In this document: piece after piece, positions 17,859-25,887 of the stretch
How the letters are laid out: every line of letters starts with the position of its first letter
How positions within the stretch are numbered: position 1 is the stretch's first letter
DNA from: Methanobacteriota archaeon
GTDB taxonomy: Archaea > Thermoplasmatota > Poseidoniia > Poseidoniales > Thalassarchaeaceae
DNA: 64,000 bases
Assembly: GCA_014239955.1 (NCBI GenBank)
Contig: JAAZXW010000006.1
Location: forward strand, 1-64,000
Direction: 5' to 3'
Made by a program: the position numbers and the translations under genes
Notes under the pieces: model-generated
Told to the model about the DNA's origin: nothing
The model's input: only the letters and a program-made list of their open reading frames with translations
Databases searched by the model: none

Positions 17859-18989
17859 TTGAATGAAGTGCTTATGGTGCAATGCAGAACCGTAGATGAT
17901 ATGGCTGAGCGGGGGAAGGTGCCCAAACAGTTGACCCTAGTTCTGTTGGTGATTTTGCAAATCACAATGGCCCCCATAGTCCTCTTCTCTCTAACATACC
18001 TGATCCAAGTTGACTACGAAGCGGCGCAGGTCAGCATCAGGACGGAGTTGGTCCATTGGGTAGTCACTGCAGGATTGTCATATGGCGTGATTTCCATAGC
18101 ATTGGCACTGGTAGTAGGTGGTTTTAGGCCCTTCTTCGTTGCCAATAATGGGGGTTTCCTGTCTTTTCTCAGGTTGAGCCCAAGAACTGGCGATCCCGAA
18201 TTGGTGGATAGGGCGAGGCTGCACCTGCAGGGTACCCCCTATGGCAAGATGGCGAAGCTAGTGCACACGAAAACGAGTGATGGTGAATACGACCTCATGG
18301 CGGTCCACGGCGGGCTTCAACTACTTGCTGTCCCGATGCAGGTGATTCTGATCGCAGTCCCTCTAGCAATTATGGAAGGCGTGCCTGATTCCATGATCAG
18401 ACCCAGTCGGGCTTTCGATCTTGGCATGGCTGGTTATCTGGTTGCACTCTGGATTGCAGTCAGAGTTCACCCCATCGTCTCATGGCAACTCGTGGGCATA
18501 GCGGCGATGTTCAGAAATGTTGTTTGGAGGGTGTCAAGACTCTCTTGGATTCTGCCGATCTTCCTCTATTGGCTAGTGGCCAGATTAGTGCTGCTCTTCT
18601 CTCTTGACATCCTCAACGTGGACTACGAACAGTGGCATGAGATGCAACTGGAGAGGATCGTACTAGAGATGATTGCGCCGGAAGCAGAAATGCCAGAAAC
18701 TGCGATCCTAGATTTCATCGTGGCGATTTCCGTTCTGCCTATGGCCACCTTCACCACAATTTCCGTATTGGGTGGATCGCAGACTATGCCCAAATGGATG
18801 TTCGGGCAAGAAGCCGGCCTAGAATCGCTGAGGACAAAGGAATTGGGGTCGGGGGGTGAGGACCCCATTCTGGAAGAGTCGAATGCGAAGATACCGGAGG
18901 AGCAAGAAGATGTCGGATTGGACAAAGAGGATACTGAGAAGGAGAGTCGGATGATCGACATACCATTCGATATTTTCGGAGACGACTAG
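17859..18989 (+). CDS. Multi-pass membrane protein of unknown function
   Basis: I do not recognise this 376-residue protein. It has a hydrophobic N-terminal span (LTLVLLVILQITMAPIVLFSLTYLI), a second (AGLSYGVISIALALVVGG), and further spans near 150-180, 195-215, 235-255 and 285-305, giving about six. The C-terminal 80 residues are highly acidic and likely cytosolic (EEQEDVGLDKEDTEKE). The frame opens with TTG at 17859; ATGs at 17874 and 17901 (MAERGKVPKQL) are better candidates, but no Shine-Dalgarno decides. It diverges from the surface-protein gene at 17745. Confidence 0.6.
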   Translation: MNEVLMVQCRTVDDMAERGKVPKQLTLVLLVILQITMAPIVLFSLTYLIQVDYEAAQVSIRTELVHWVVTAGLSYGVISIALALVVGGFRPFFVANNGGFLSFLRLSPRTGDPELVDRARLHLQGTPYGKMAKLVHTKTSDGEYDLMAVHGGLQLLAVPMQVILIAVPLAIMEGVPDSMIRPSRAFDLGMAGYLVALWIAVRVHPIVSWQLVGIAAMFRNVVWRVSRLSWILPIFLYWLVARLVLLFSLDILNVDYEQWHEMQLERIVLEMIAPEAEMPETAILDFIVAISVLPMATFTTISVLGGSQTMPKWMFGQEAGLESLRTKELGSGGEDPILEESNAKIPEEQEDVGLDKEDTEKESRMIDIPFDIFGDD

Positions 18990-19017
18990 GTTTTCTCTTG
19001 GACATGGAGGCGTGGCC

Positions 19018-20163
19018 TCATCCTCTAAGATCTCCCAGGACTCTTTCAACCCTGTCCATCCCCCTGGAAATGTCTTCTCTGCCAATTGTGTAAGCGAATC
19101 TTAGGTGCCCCTCTCCCGCATCGCCAAATGCAGTCCCTGGTGAGCAAAGAACACCGCCCTCCAGAAGCTTTAGGGCAATTTCCTCACTGTTCATTCCCGG
19201 TACCTCAACCTTCGGGAAAACATAGAATGCACCAGTTGGGGTGTGACATGAGACTCCCGGCATTGAGTTCAACCTCTCACAAATCAAATCCCGACGAGCC
19301 TTGAACTCGGCGCACATTTCCTCGGGATAGTTTGGGGAATTTTCGAGCGCTTCCAGGACTGCATGCTGCATGGCATCGTTAGAACATGCCGTTACGTAGT
19401 ATTGCATCTTGGTTAGTTCGCCCATCAAGCCGGGATCCGGAGATAGGAGGTATCCGATCCTCCAACCCGTCATAGCGAATGTCTTGGAGAATGATTGGAC
19501 CATCACCAGTTTGTCGTAACCAGCCCCGAGGAAAGAGACATGCGGAGCATCGTAGACAATTCGATCGTAAACCTCGTCTGTGATTAGCCATAGGTCATTA
19601 TCTCTCGCAAATTCGACAAGTTGGTCCCTTTGCTCCTCATTCACATTCCCGCCTGTTGGGTTGCTTGGGAAGTTGTACAGGATTGCTACCGTTTTGTCAT
19701 CCACGATCCCCTCCAAGTCTGAGATAGTGGGTACGAAACCGTTCTCGAATTTGCACGGGTAGAATGATGGCTCCCCCCCACAGATTACCACATCGGGAGG
19801 ATACAGTGGGAAGTATGGCTCCGGCATCATCACCTTGTCACCAGGATTTACGATTGCTAGGAAGATGTCCAGTAGGGCATTCGTCCCACTCATGGTGATG
19901 CAGACATTTGATTCGTCCAAAGTTGGGATTCGGTGATGCCACATTTCTGCGATCTTTTGCCGGAGCTTGGGCAATCCTGCAGTAGTAGTATACTTGTTTC
20001 TGCCATCCTTCATGGCACGCGTGAATGCCTCGATTGCAATGTCAGGAGGTTGAAAGTCGGGTTCACCAAGACCGAATTGCACGGAATCGTCTCCTGCCAT
20101 ATCGAACATCCTCCTCACCCCCGTTGGACGAATGCTGTTTGAACGGTCGGAGAATCTCACCAT
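19018..20163 (-). CDS. PLP-dependent class I/II aminotransferase (aspartate aminotransferase-like)
   Basis: Fold-type I aminotransferase of the AspC/AlaT group, transferring amino groups between amino acids and 2-oxoacids. Over 381 residues it shows FGLGEPDFQPP at the N-terminus, YTTTAGLPKLRQKIAEM, GTNALLDIFLAIVNPGDKV, NFPSNPTGGNV, ITDEVYDRIVYD and the PLP-lysine motif SFSKTFAMTGWRIGYL, then the substrate arginine region GEGHLRFAYTI. All catalytic landmarks are intact. Exact substrate cannot be read from sequence. It converges on the membrane-protein gene at 18989 and is probably monocistronic. Confidence 0.9.
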   Translation of the reverse strand: MVRFSDRSNSIRPTGVRRMFDMAGDDSVQFGLGEPDFQPPDIAIEAFTRAMKDGRNKYTTTAGLPKLRQKIAEMWHHRIPTLDESNVCITMSGTNALLDIFLAIVNPGDKVMMPEPYFPLYPPDVVICGGEPSFYPCKFENGFVPTISDLEGIVDDKTVAILYNFPSNPTGGNVNEEQRDQLVEFARDNDLWLITDEVYDRIVYDAPHVSFLGAGYDKLVMVQSFSKTFAMTGWRIGYLLSPDPGLMGELTKMQYYVTACSNDAMQHAVLEALENSPNYPEEMCAEFKARRDLICERLNSMPGVSCHTPTGAFYVFPKVEVPGMNSEEIALKLLEGGVLCSPGTAFGDAGEGHLRFAYTIGREDISRGMDRVERVLGDLRG

Positions 20164-20235
20164 GACCTGCGGACTTGCGTTCTAGGATTTTAACAAGGCG
20201 GCTCAGAATACTCGGATTTTCAGATTGGAAGTAGA

Positions 20236-22356
20236 TTATTCGATAATTTCGGCATCGATAACTTGGTTCTGCTGTCTTCCGAGGGAGGAGAGCAACCCCT
20301 CAATCTGATCATCTGAGCGGTATCGGATTAGCACCAGAGAACCTATCCAGGCAGAGGCCACAAGTGCGACTAGGCCGACCACTGCAGAGGGGATACCATT
20401 GGCCGATGAGCCGGATCCTGATCCAACTACCTCGAAGAAGACTGGAAGGGAGTGCGAACTCCCAGACACCGCATGGACTTCCACGATGTGTTGCCCGAGG
20501 GGGAGTTTCTCTGGGTCAAGAAGAACGTGCCAAAGGAACGGGGTCAGGGCCCCTATTTCTTCGGGGGAGTTTGAGTAGGTAGCCTCTTTCCATGTCCCGT
20601 CATCGATCCTGAAATCCACTCTTTCGATGGGGCCATCTTGCCCCCATGCATGGCCAGTGATGTTGATGGCCCCATCGTTTGAGAAATTTAGTCCGTGGTT
20701 CTGTAGTTTGGGATCTATTGACTCGGTTTGTCCGGACTCATGAAGAAAGATTGCTAGTTCTACTGCAGCCAGTGCGTCAATCATCCCATAGCCGAATTCC
20801 CTATTCCAGTATGGATCAACTTCAGGGGCACTGGGCTCTCCTCTAAGCTCAGAGGTGTGCTTCAGAACCTCCTTAATCTGAAGAGGGGTGAGATTGGAAT
20901 TTGCCTCTAATACCAGAGCAACAACCCCACTGACTGATGGGGTCGCATAGGAGGTCCCGCTGCCTCTGCCGGTGTAGGTGTTCTGAGATGCATCCCCTCC
21001 GATAAAATTGTTGCAAGAACCGCTGCTGACGCACCCCTCGGCCTGGACAATATCGGATCCCGGAGCACTAATCTCCGGAATCAGTTCATTGATTGGATTA
21101 CCATCGCCATTGTCCTTCCTAGGACCTCTGGATGAGTAACCTGCGATTTCGTCATCTGTCCTATTGACCGTGTTCTTGTCATCCGTAGCGGCAACGGTTA
21201 TTGAAAGAGAAGAGGCACTCATCCCAGAAAGGCCTTCGTTGTTTTCCCCATCATTCCCAGCTGCGTTTGAGACTACTATGCCTGCCTCCATTGCCTCGTC
21301 CAATATTCGGCTGTGCATATCGGATCCGTCTGACCCTCCGTCTTCGTGACTGGTAATCCCCCATGACAAGGAAATTATGTCGATACCGTGACTTTCCTCA
21401 TCAGCACCGGCCCATGCATCATCCTTGTGATCGATTATCCACTGGAGGCCGTTCATCGCTGATTCATAGGCCTCCTGCTCTAACAAATAGTTCTCGAAAG
21501 GACCAGCGCCGACATCAGTACCAATCCTGACATCGACGAGGCCGGCTTCTGGTGCGGAGCCGTAGAATCCGGATTGCGTCCCATCGGCCTCCATGCCAGT
21601 GGCACTTGCCATCCCCATGCAAGCAGTCCCATGCTGGTTTCCGTCATCTGGGTCGAAGGAGCCATCATCCTCGCGACCACCGGCGAGGATGCATTGAGGG
21701 TCGCTATGCAGGTAGCATACCGCATCAAATCCAGCTACAAACTTCCCTACTAAACCAGGATGTTCGTTATCGACTCCAGTATCAACCATTGCGATATTTA
21801 TGCCCTTCCCGGATAGCCCGTGATCCCAAGCCCCAAGGGGATACTCCGAGGAGTTGCTAGCCTTCACTGCCGGAGTCTGCACATCGCCGTAGAAAACGAG
21901 TGAGCCATACCTCTCCACCATGACCACCCCGTCTAGTTCTGCGAGCTCCTCAACCTGAGAGGCGTCGGTATCTCCCAACAGGATTGCATCAACGATAGGC
22001 AATTCTAGATGGATGTCAAAACCCATTGATTCCAGCACCTGTCTGTCTTCATCGGAGACTTCCCGTGAGAATGAAAGTCCGATATTTACTGGACCTGCTG
22101 AGGACTGTAATGAGTCGTGAATGCCATTCCTATCTTCGTCGAGGGACGAAACCTCCCACCACTCAACTTGGGAGTCCCACCAGATGTCTGCCTGCGATGG
22201 TACTGTGGCACTGTGACTGGTTTCAATCAGTTGAGAACCGTTGAAATTAGTTGGAGAATCAGAAATGTTCGAGCTCGATGCAGCGATGCTACCAGACAGG
22301 GGCGAGATCAATAAGGCCACCAGTGCCAAAGCGATCGGACAACGATTCATCATCAT
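20236..22356 (-). CDS. Secreted, membrane-anchored subtilisin-like serine protease (S8)
   Basis: A 706-residue extracellular endopeptidase. It has a signal peptide (PIALALVALLISPLSGSIAAS) and an I9-like pro-region (VNIGLSFSREVSDEDRQVLESMG). The S8 domain carries the triad in order: Asp in NIAMVDTGVDNEHPGL, His in GNQHGTACMGMA and Ser in GRGSGTSYATPSVSGVVAL. A beta-rich C-terminal domain follows, then one membrane span (AVVGLVALVASAWIGSLVLIRY) and a short cytosolic tail. The active site is intact. It probably degrades proteins at the cell surface, which fits the peptide importer at 31.7-39.8 kb; that link is inference. Confidence 0.93.
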   Translation of the reverse strand: MMMNRCPIALALVALLISPLSGSIAASSSNISDSPTNFNGSQLIETSHSATVPSQADIWWDSQVEWWEVSSLDEDRNGIHDSLQSSAGPVNIGLSFSREVSDEDRQVLESMGFDIHLELPIVDAILLGDTDASQVEELAELDGVVMVERYGSLVFYGDVQTPAVKASNSSEYPLGAWDHGLSGKGINIAMVDTGVDNEHPGLVGKFVAGFDAVCYLHSDPQCILAGGREDDGSFDPDDGNQHGTACMGMASATGMEADGTQSGFYGSAPEAGLVDVRIGTDVGAGPFENYLLEQEAYESAMNGLQWIIDHKDDAWAGADEESHGIDIISLSWGITSHEDGGSDGSDMHSRILDEAMEAGIVVSNAAGNDGENNEGLSGMSASSLSITVAATDDKNTVNRTDDEIAGYSSRGPRKDNGDGNPINELIPEISAPGSDIVQAEGCVSSGSCNNFIGGDASQNTYTGRGSGTSYATPSVSGVVALVLEANSNLTPLQIKEVLKHTSELRGEPSAPEVDPYWNREFGYGMIDALAAVELAIFLHESGQTESIDPKLQNHGLNFSNDGAINITGHAWGQDGPIERVDFRIDDGTWKEATYSNSPEEIGALTPFLWHVLLDPEKLPLGQHIVEVHAVSGSSHSLPVFFEVVGSGSGSSANGIPSAVVGLVALVASAWIGSLVLIRYRSDDQIEGLLSSLGRQQNQVIDAEIIE

Positions 22357-22479
22357 GATGCGGACAGGCGTATGTCTTCAATCCAACCGAAATTAGAGCA
22401 TGGACGAGACGCTTCGCTAAAGGGCGAATATGGTGGGGGCACTGGGATTTGAACCCAGATCAGCGGGTTTCTTCCGCTT

Positions 22480-22507
22480 AGCGTGCACCCGGCTCGCGCA
22501 CGCTCTC
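22480..22507 (-). other. Extra hairpin in the 3' part of the tRNA-Trp intron
   Basis: AGCGTGC and GCACGCT form a perfect 7-bp stem around an 11-nt loop, between the C/D guide and exon 2. It lengthens the intron beyond the guide element. It may help present the 3' splice site; function is inferred. Confidence 0.5.
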
Positions 22508-22515
22508 GGTTTGCG

Positions 22516-22577
22516 ACGGGTCGGTGCTCCAGTTGGTCATCAAATCCATCAGAATACCTCCTCGTCGTCATTCCCGT
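22516..22577 (-). ncRNA. Box C/D 2'-O-methylation guide RNA inside the tRNA-Trp intron
   Basis: Within the intron a terminal stem ACGGG (22577-22573) / CCCGT (22520-22516) closes box C ATGACGA (22571-22565) and box D CCGA (22524-22521). Inside are D' CTGA (22552-22549) and C' TTGATGA (22543-22537). The D-guide AACTGGAGC pairs with GCTCCAGTT of the same pre-tRNA. The fifth base from box D (G22529) pairs with wobble base C34 (22585), predicting Cm34, as known for other euryarchaeal tRNA-Trp introns. The D' guide (CGAGGAGGTATT) has no match in this tRNA. Confidence 0.85.
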
Positions 22578-22674
22578 GCAACTGGAGCCCGCGGTACTAC
22601 CAGGTTATACTATACCCCCAAGGGTGGTTGAGACAACGGTTTCCCTCTTATGATGCTCTCGGTCCAGAGATGTG

Positions 22675-25020
22675 TCAAAAAGAAGATGCCAAAGGCCCCA
22701 TAGAGATACTTATTAGCGTCCAGACCCCCATTATTGCGACTGAAACGCCCCATGCCCTAGGGCGGACTCCGACACTAAGCAGACCAAGGATTACGGTGTA
22801 CTTTCCGAGCAAGAGGGGTAGCGATCTCAATATAGAGACAGCCAACCCTGCTGAAATCCCAAACCCAATTAGCATCAATGGGGAGAGGGCAGTGCCAAGC
22901 AAGCCGGATCTAGCCATCGAACCGACACCCTGTGCAATCATCGAGGGGTCGAAAATCCAAGTAAGCCAAGCAAGCCATAATCCTAGGTAGACATCTTCGG
23001 AGAATCTCTTCCCCCCCCTCCAGTCCCTGTATTTCTGACTCATTCGTGAATGGAGGAAACGAGAGAAGTACTCAATTTCGATAATTCTACCCCGGGCCAC
23101 CATCGAAACTCCATGATAAACCAGTATTATAGATAGTAATATCTCGAGGAATATCCAATGAGAACCTAGCCCGAGTGCTGAGAGTATTGCTATGGGTGCG
23201 GCCCATGCCAAGAATCCGAAAGATGAAGCGCCCATGGTCATGAAGATCCCAACACCGGGAATCAAAGCCTCTTCAGGAGCCTCGTACCTCTTCTCACTGG
23301 GCATTGAAAGGACCAGCAAAGGAAGGAGCGATAGTCCTGCTACCATTGAGAGCAAATCCAAGGGCGATTTGCCCGAACCGAAGGATGCCCCTTCGGAAGC
23401 TGATTGAATGTCCGAGGGAGACATTGAACCTGGAGACCAAGCGGCAATGAAACCGGACGAGTCGATGACAAACACGGAATCGGTCGGACCACTTGGTAGG
23501 GAGTTTCCAACTGTCCCATCATCGAGTAGTAAGGGCCACGAGCCATTGATCTCCAATGAGAAATCATCCAAGTCGTAGGCCTTCACATCTTCTCCGGTTG
23601 CTATCTGAGCAAATGACGCGGACAGGCCATCAATGGCCAGAACCTTCTCTGCTGACTCGAAGTCAGCCATCTGCCTCTTGGCATTAGGGGAGCCCGGGGT
23701 GAACAGCCCGACCACTGCTACGTCTGAGTCGTCCAATAGGTCGGACAACGATTCTGCACCAGATTCTGGATCATGGGAAAGGAGAATAAAATTTGGTGCG
23801 GCAGCACCCTCTCGAAAATTATCGGAGTCAATCTCAGGAAGGCTGAGGGCAGAAACAGAAGATGCAATGGCGAGGAGTAAAATCGCACCGTAAGCGGGTA
23901 ATGGGATTTGGCCCCCCCTCATCGAAACCCCCACCCATGCAATCATGCCAATGAAGACAGATGCGGCTGCGGCGGCAGAACCTAGAATCGGTGGTTTGTC
24001 AGCAGGTACGCTGAATCGTAGAAGGACCCAGGAGTGGCAAGTCTCACCAGGATCTTGGTCGGAAAGGATCAGACATGCGTCGAGCATGTAGTCCCCCGGC
24101 AATAGAGGACGATCGGTGATCCAATTGAGGACGGTTCTGTTCCCCTCCCCCTTTGAGAAACCGTCAGGAGACTCGAAGTGGTCGACCCAAGTATCTTCGT
24201 AGTGTTTTCCATGCCTCATTTCCGACCACGGCATTGGTCCAACTAACTCGATTGACTGCGTGGAAAAATCAGTAACCCCCCACGGGGAGAAAGGTGTGAA
24301 CTCTATCCTTACCATCCTATTCTGATCCACTATCACATCCAATTCTGTCTCGACGATGTGCCCGTCGAATACCACTCCTGTTCTGGCATCATATGTCCCC
24401 CACCACAAGGTCCCGGAGACTGCACATTCGTGTCTAACTTGTATTGATAGCCGTATTTCCTCTCCTGAATTCATTGAGATGTTGACATTTTCTGCTCTGA
24501 CCTCAAAGATGTGAGGTTCGGTCCTATCCTTGCTCATAACAATGGATTCGGTATCAACACCAGAGATGGCAGATACCCCCCCCATTGTAAGGGAAATAGA
24601 GAACTGTGTCTCTGAACCGAGTGGGCCCCCCACTGGGAGGTCTGACATCGAGCAAATGTTACTGGCTGACTCCAGGGACGCGAATAGTCTGACAGAAATG
24701 TTACCCTCGAACTTGAACGGTTCTTGAGTTTGCGAAGAGAAAGCGTCCACAATGGTGGGGAGGGTGAACGAGCTTGACTTGGAAAATGACACACTTCCGG
24801 AGGGGAGGCCCGTGACTGTGGTCCAGTTCCTATCCAGAAACTGATTTTCTTCGACCCCTTTGAGGAACAACATGTGTTGATCTGGGTACGAGAAATCCAG
24901 TCCAGGGCCCTCGTAGGCGGTTTGGTTCTGGGCAATGCCGGGAGATGATGCCACAAGGATAATTGTGAGAACTGCGGAGATGAAAATTGGCACCCTTCGT
25001 AAATGCATTTTGTTCACCAT
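22675..25020 (-). CDS. Membrane protein with Cys-less thioredoxin-like (TlpA) domain and DsbD-like membrane region
   Basis: About 781 residues, numbered from the ATG at 25020. A signal peptide (IFISAVLTIILVASSPGIAQ) leads to an extracellular beta-rich domain of about 320 residues, then membrane spans (SAAAAASVFIGMIAWVGV, YGAILLLAIASSVSAL). A thioredoxin/TlpA-like domain follows (AAPNFILLSHDPESGAESLSDLLDDSDVAVVGLFTP). Where TlpA has WCxxC this one has GSPNAK, so it cannot do thiol chemistry. The C-terminal 230 residues form about six spans resembling the layout of DsbD/CcdA but without its paired cysteines. An intact counterpart lies at 50130-51593. The membrane-region assignment is tentative. 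Confidence 0.6.
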   Translation of the reverse strand: MVNKMHLRRVPIFISAVLTIILVASSPGIAQNQTAYEGPGLDFSYPDQHMLFLKGVEENQFLDRNWTTVTGLPSGSVSFSKSSSFTLPTIVDAFSSQTQEPFKFEGNISVRLFASLESASNICSMSDLPVGGPLGSETQFSISLTMGGVSAISGVDTESIVMSKDRTEPHIFEVRAENVNISMNSGEEIRLSIQVRHECAVSGTLWWGTYDARTGVVFDGHIVETELDVIVDQNRMVRIEFTPFSPWGVTDFSTQSIELVGPMPWSEMRHGKHYEDTWVDHFESPDGFSKGEGNRTVLNWITDRPLLPGDYMLDACLILSDQDPGETCHSWVLLRFSVPADKPPILGSAAAAASVFIGMIAWVGVSMRGGQIPLPAYGAILLLAIASSVSALSLPEIDSDNFREGAAAPNFILLSHDPESGAESLSDLLDDSDVAVVGLFTPGSPNAKRQMADFESAEKVLAIDGLSASFAQIATGEDVKAYDLDDFSLEINGSWPLLLDDGTVGNSLPSGPTDSVFVIDSSGFIAAWSPGSMSPSDIQSASEGASFGSGKSPLDLLSMVAGLSLLPLLVLSMPSEKRYEAPEEALIPGVGIFMTMGASSFGFLAWAAPIAILSALGLGSHWIFLEILLSIILVYHGVSMVARGRIIEIEYFSRFLHSRMSQKYRDWRGGKRFSEDVYLGLWLAWLTWIFDPSMIAQGVGSMARSGLLGTALSPLMLIGFGISAGLAVSILRSLPLLLGKYTVILGLLSVGVRPRAWGVSVAIMGVWTLISISMGPLASSF

Positions 25021-25063
25021 TAGTTTCTGCCTCAAACTGAATGTTCAATCCTTCGTCTCCATG

Positions 25064-25804
25064 CTACAGGAACCTCGTTGCCACGAAAAGTGCCATCATG
25101 GACCCAGAAAGTGTAGAAATGAAGTTCACGCTATGCTTTCCGAGGAATCCCCGGTTCTCCAGAATGGCACCCAGTATGGAGTCAACTTGGCACCCAAGCC
25201 ATCCAAACAATATTATTGCCGGGAAGAAGATTTCAAGTGGTATCCTGTCTCCGTTAATAGCTCCCAGTATCGAGGAAACTACTGCGATTAGGAGGGCCCC
25301 ATAGAAGGCAGCAAAAGTCCCAGTTGGCGACATCCCCCCGTTCGTCCCTGCAGGGACCGCCTCCAAGGTCGTGATAATTCGAGTCCTGGGATCAAGGCTG
25401 CCTATCTCCGAGGCTAGTGTATCTGAAGCAGCCACGGAAACTGCTGAACAAAGAAGGAAGTATGACCATTCATGGCCGCCGATGAAATAATGGCCGATGG
25501 CGACGATACTGGCCATTCCGCCATTAGCCAGGACATTCTTCCATCCCCTGACTCCGTCGTTGGCTTCCTCGGCTGAGATTCTGGCCTTCTCCTCGAACCT
25601 CCACTTGGTTGCCAGCGAGCCGACTATTAGGAATGTCATTAGGACGACCAACCATGTCCAATGCCCCAGTAGAGAGATGGTAAGGCCGACGACTAAGGCT
25701 GCCAATAGTCCGCCTTTGTCGAGGAGATCCTTCGTCATGGAGATTATCAGAAGTCCCGCCACAAGCGCAAGCGAGATGATGAGATCGGCACCGAGTTCTA
25801 CCAT
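25064..25804 (-). CDS. DUF92 (TMEM19/VTE6-like) integral membrane protein
   Basis: A 246-residue protein with about six spans matching DUF92: VGSLATKWRFEEKARISAEEANDGVRGWKNVLANGG, ASDTLASEIGSLDPRTRIITTLEAVPAGTNGGMSPTGTFAA, then ILGAILENRGFLGKHSVNFISTLSGS. The family includes plant VTE6, a phytyl-phosphate kinase, and many archaeal members of unknown role. A polyprenyl-phosphate substrate in lipid metabolism is therefore possible but unproven. Lies 43 nt upstream of the Cys-less DsbD-like gene on the same strand. Confidence 0.82.
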   Translation of the reverse strand: MVELGADLIISLALVAGLLIISMTKDLLDKGGLLAALVVGLTISLLGHWTWLVVLMTFLIVGSLATKWRFEEKARISAEEANDGVRGWKNVLANGGMASIVAIGHYFIGGHEWSYFLLCSAVSVAASDTLASEIGSLDPRTRIITTLEAVPAGTNGGMSPTGTFAAFYGALLIAVVSSILGAINGDRIPLEIFFPAIILFGWLGCQVDSILGAILENRGFLGKHSVNFISTLSGSMMALFVATRFL

Positions 25805-25887
25805 ATTGACGAGTTGTCGTTCACAACTGCGGTCATGAAAGATTCGGAGTAGTTTTCGGGATTAGCTCGAATTTTCAGGCAGTTGGG

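Larger units (their letters stand above)
22431..22619 (-). tRNA. tRNA-Trp (CCA anticodon) with a 113-nt intron; CCA end encoded
   Basis: The minus strand folds as a tRNA: acceptor GGGGGTA with TGCCCCC, D-stem GTAT/GTAC, anticodon stem GCGGG/CCCGC, T-arm CTGGG-TTCAAAT-CCCAG, discriminator A and encoded CCA. The loop reads C-T-CCA-G, so the anticodon is CCA (Trp). Exon 1 runs 22619-22582 (through position 37) and exon 2 from 22468 to 22431. Between them is an intron of about 113 nt at the canonical archaeal 37/38 site. Mature length is 76 nt including CCA. A splicing bulge-helix-bulge was not cleanly drawn by eye. Confidence 0.93.

Noticed and set aside
22430-22990. 186-codon plus-strand ORF
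   Set aside because: It crosses tRNA-Trp and the end of the Cys-less DsbD-like gene; no motif.
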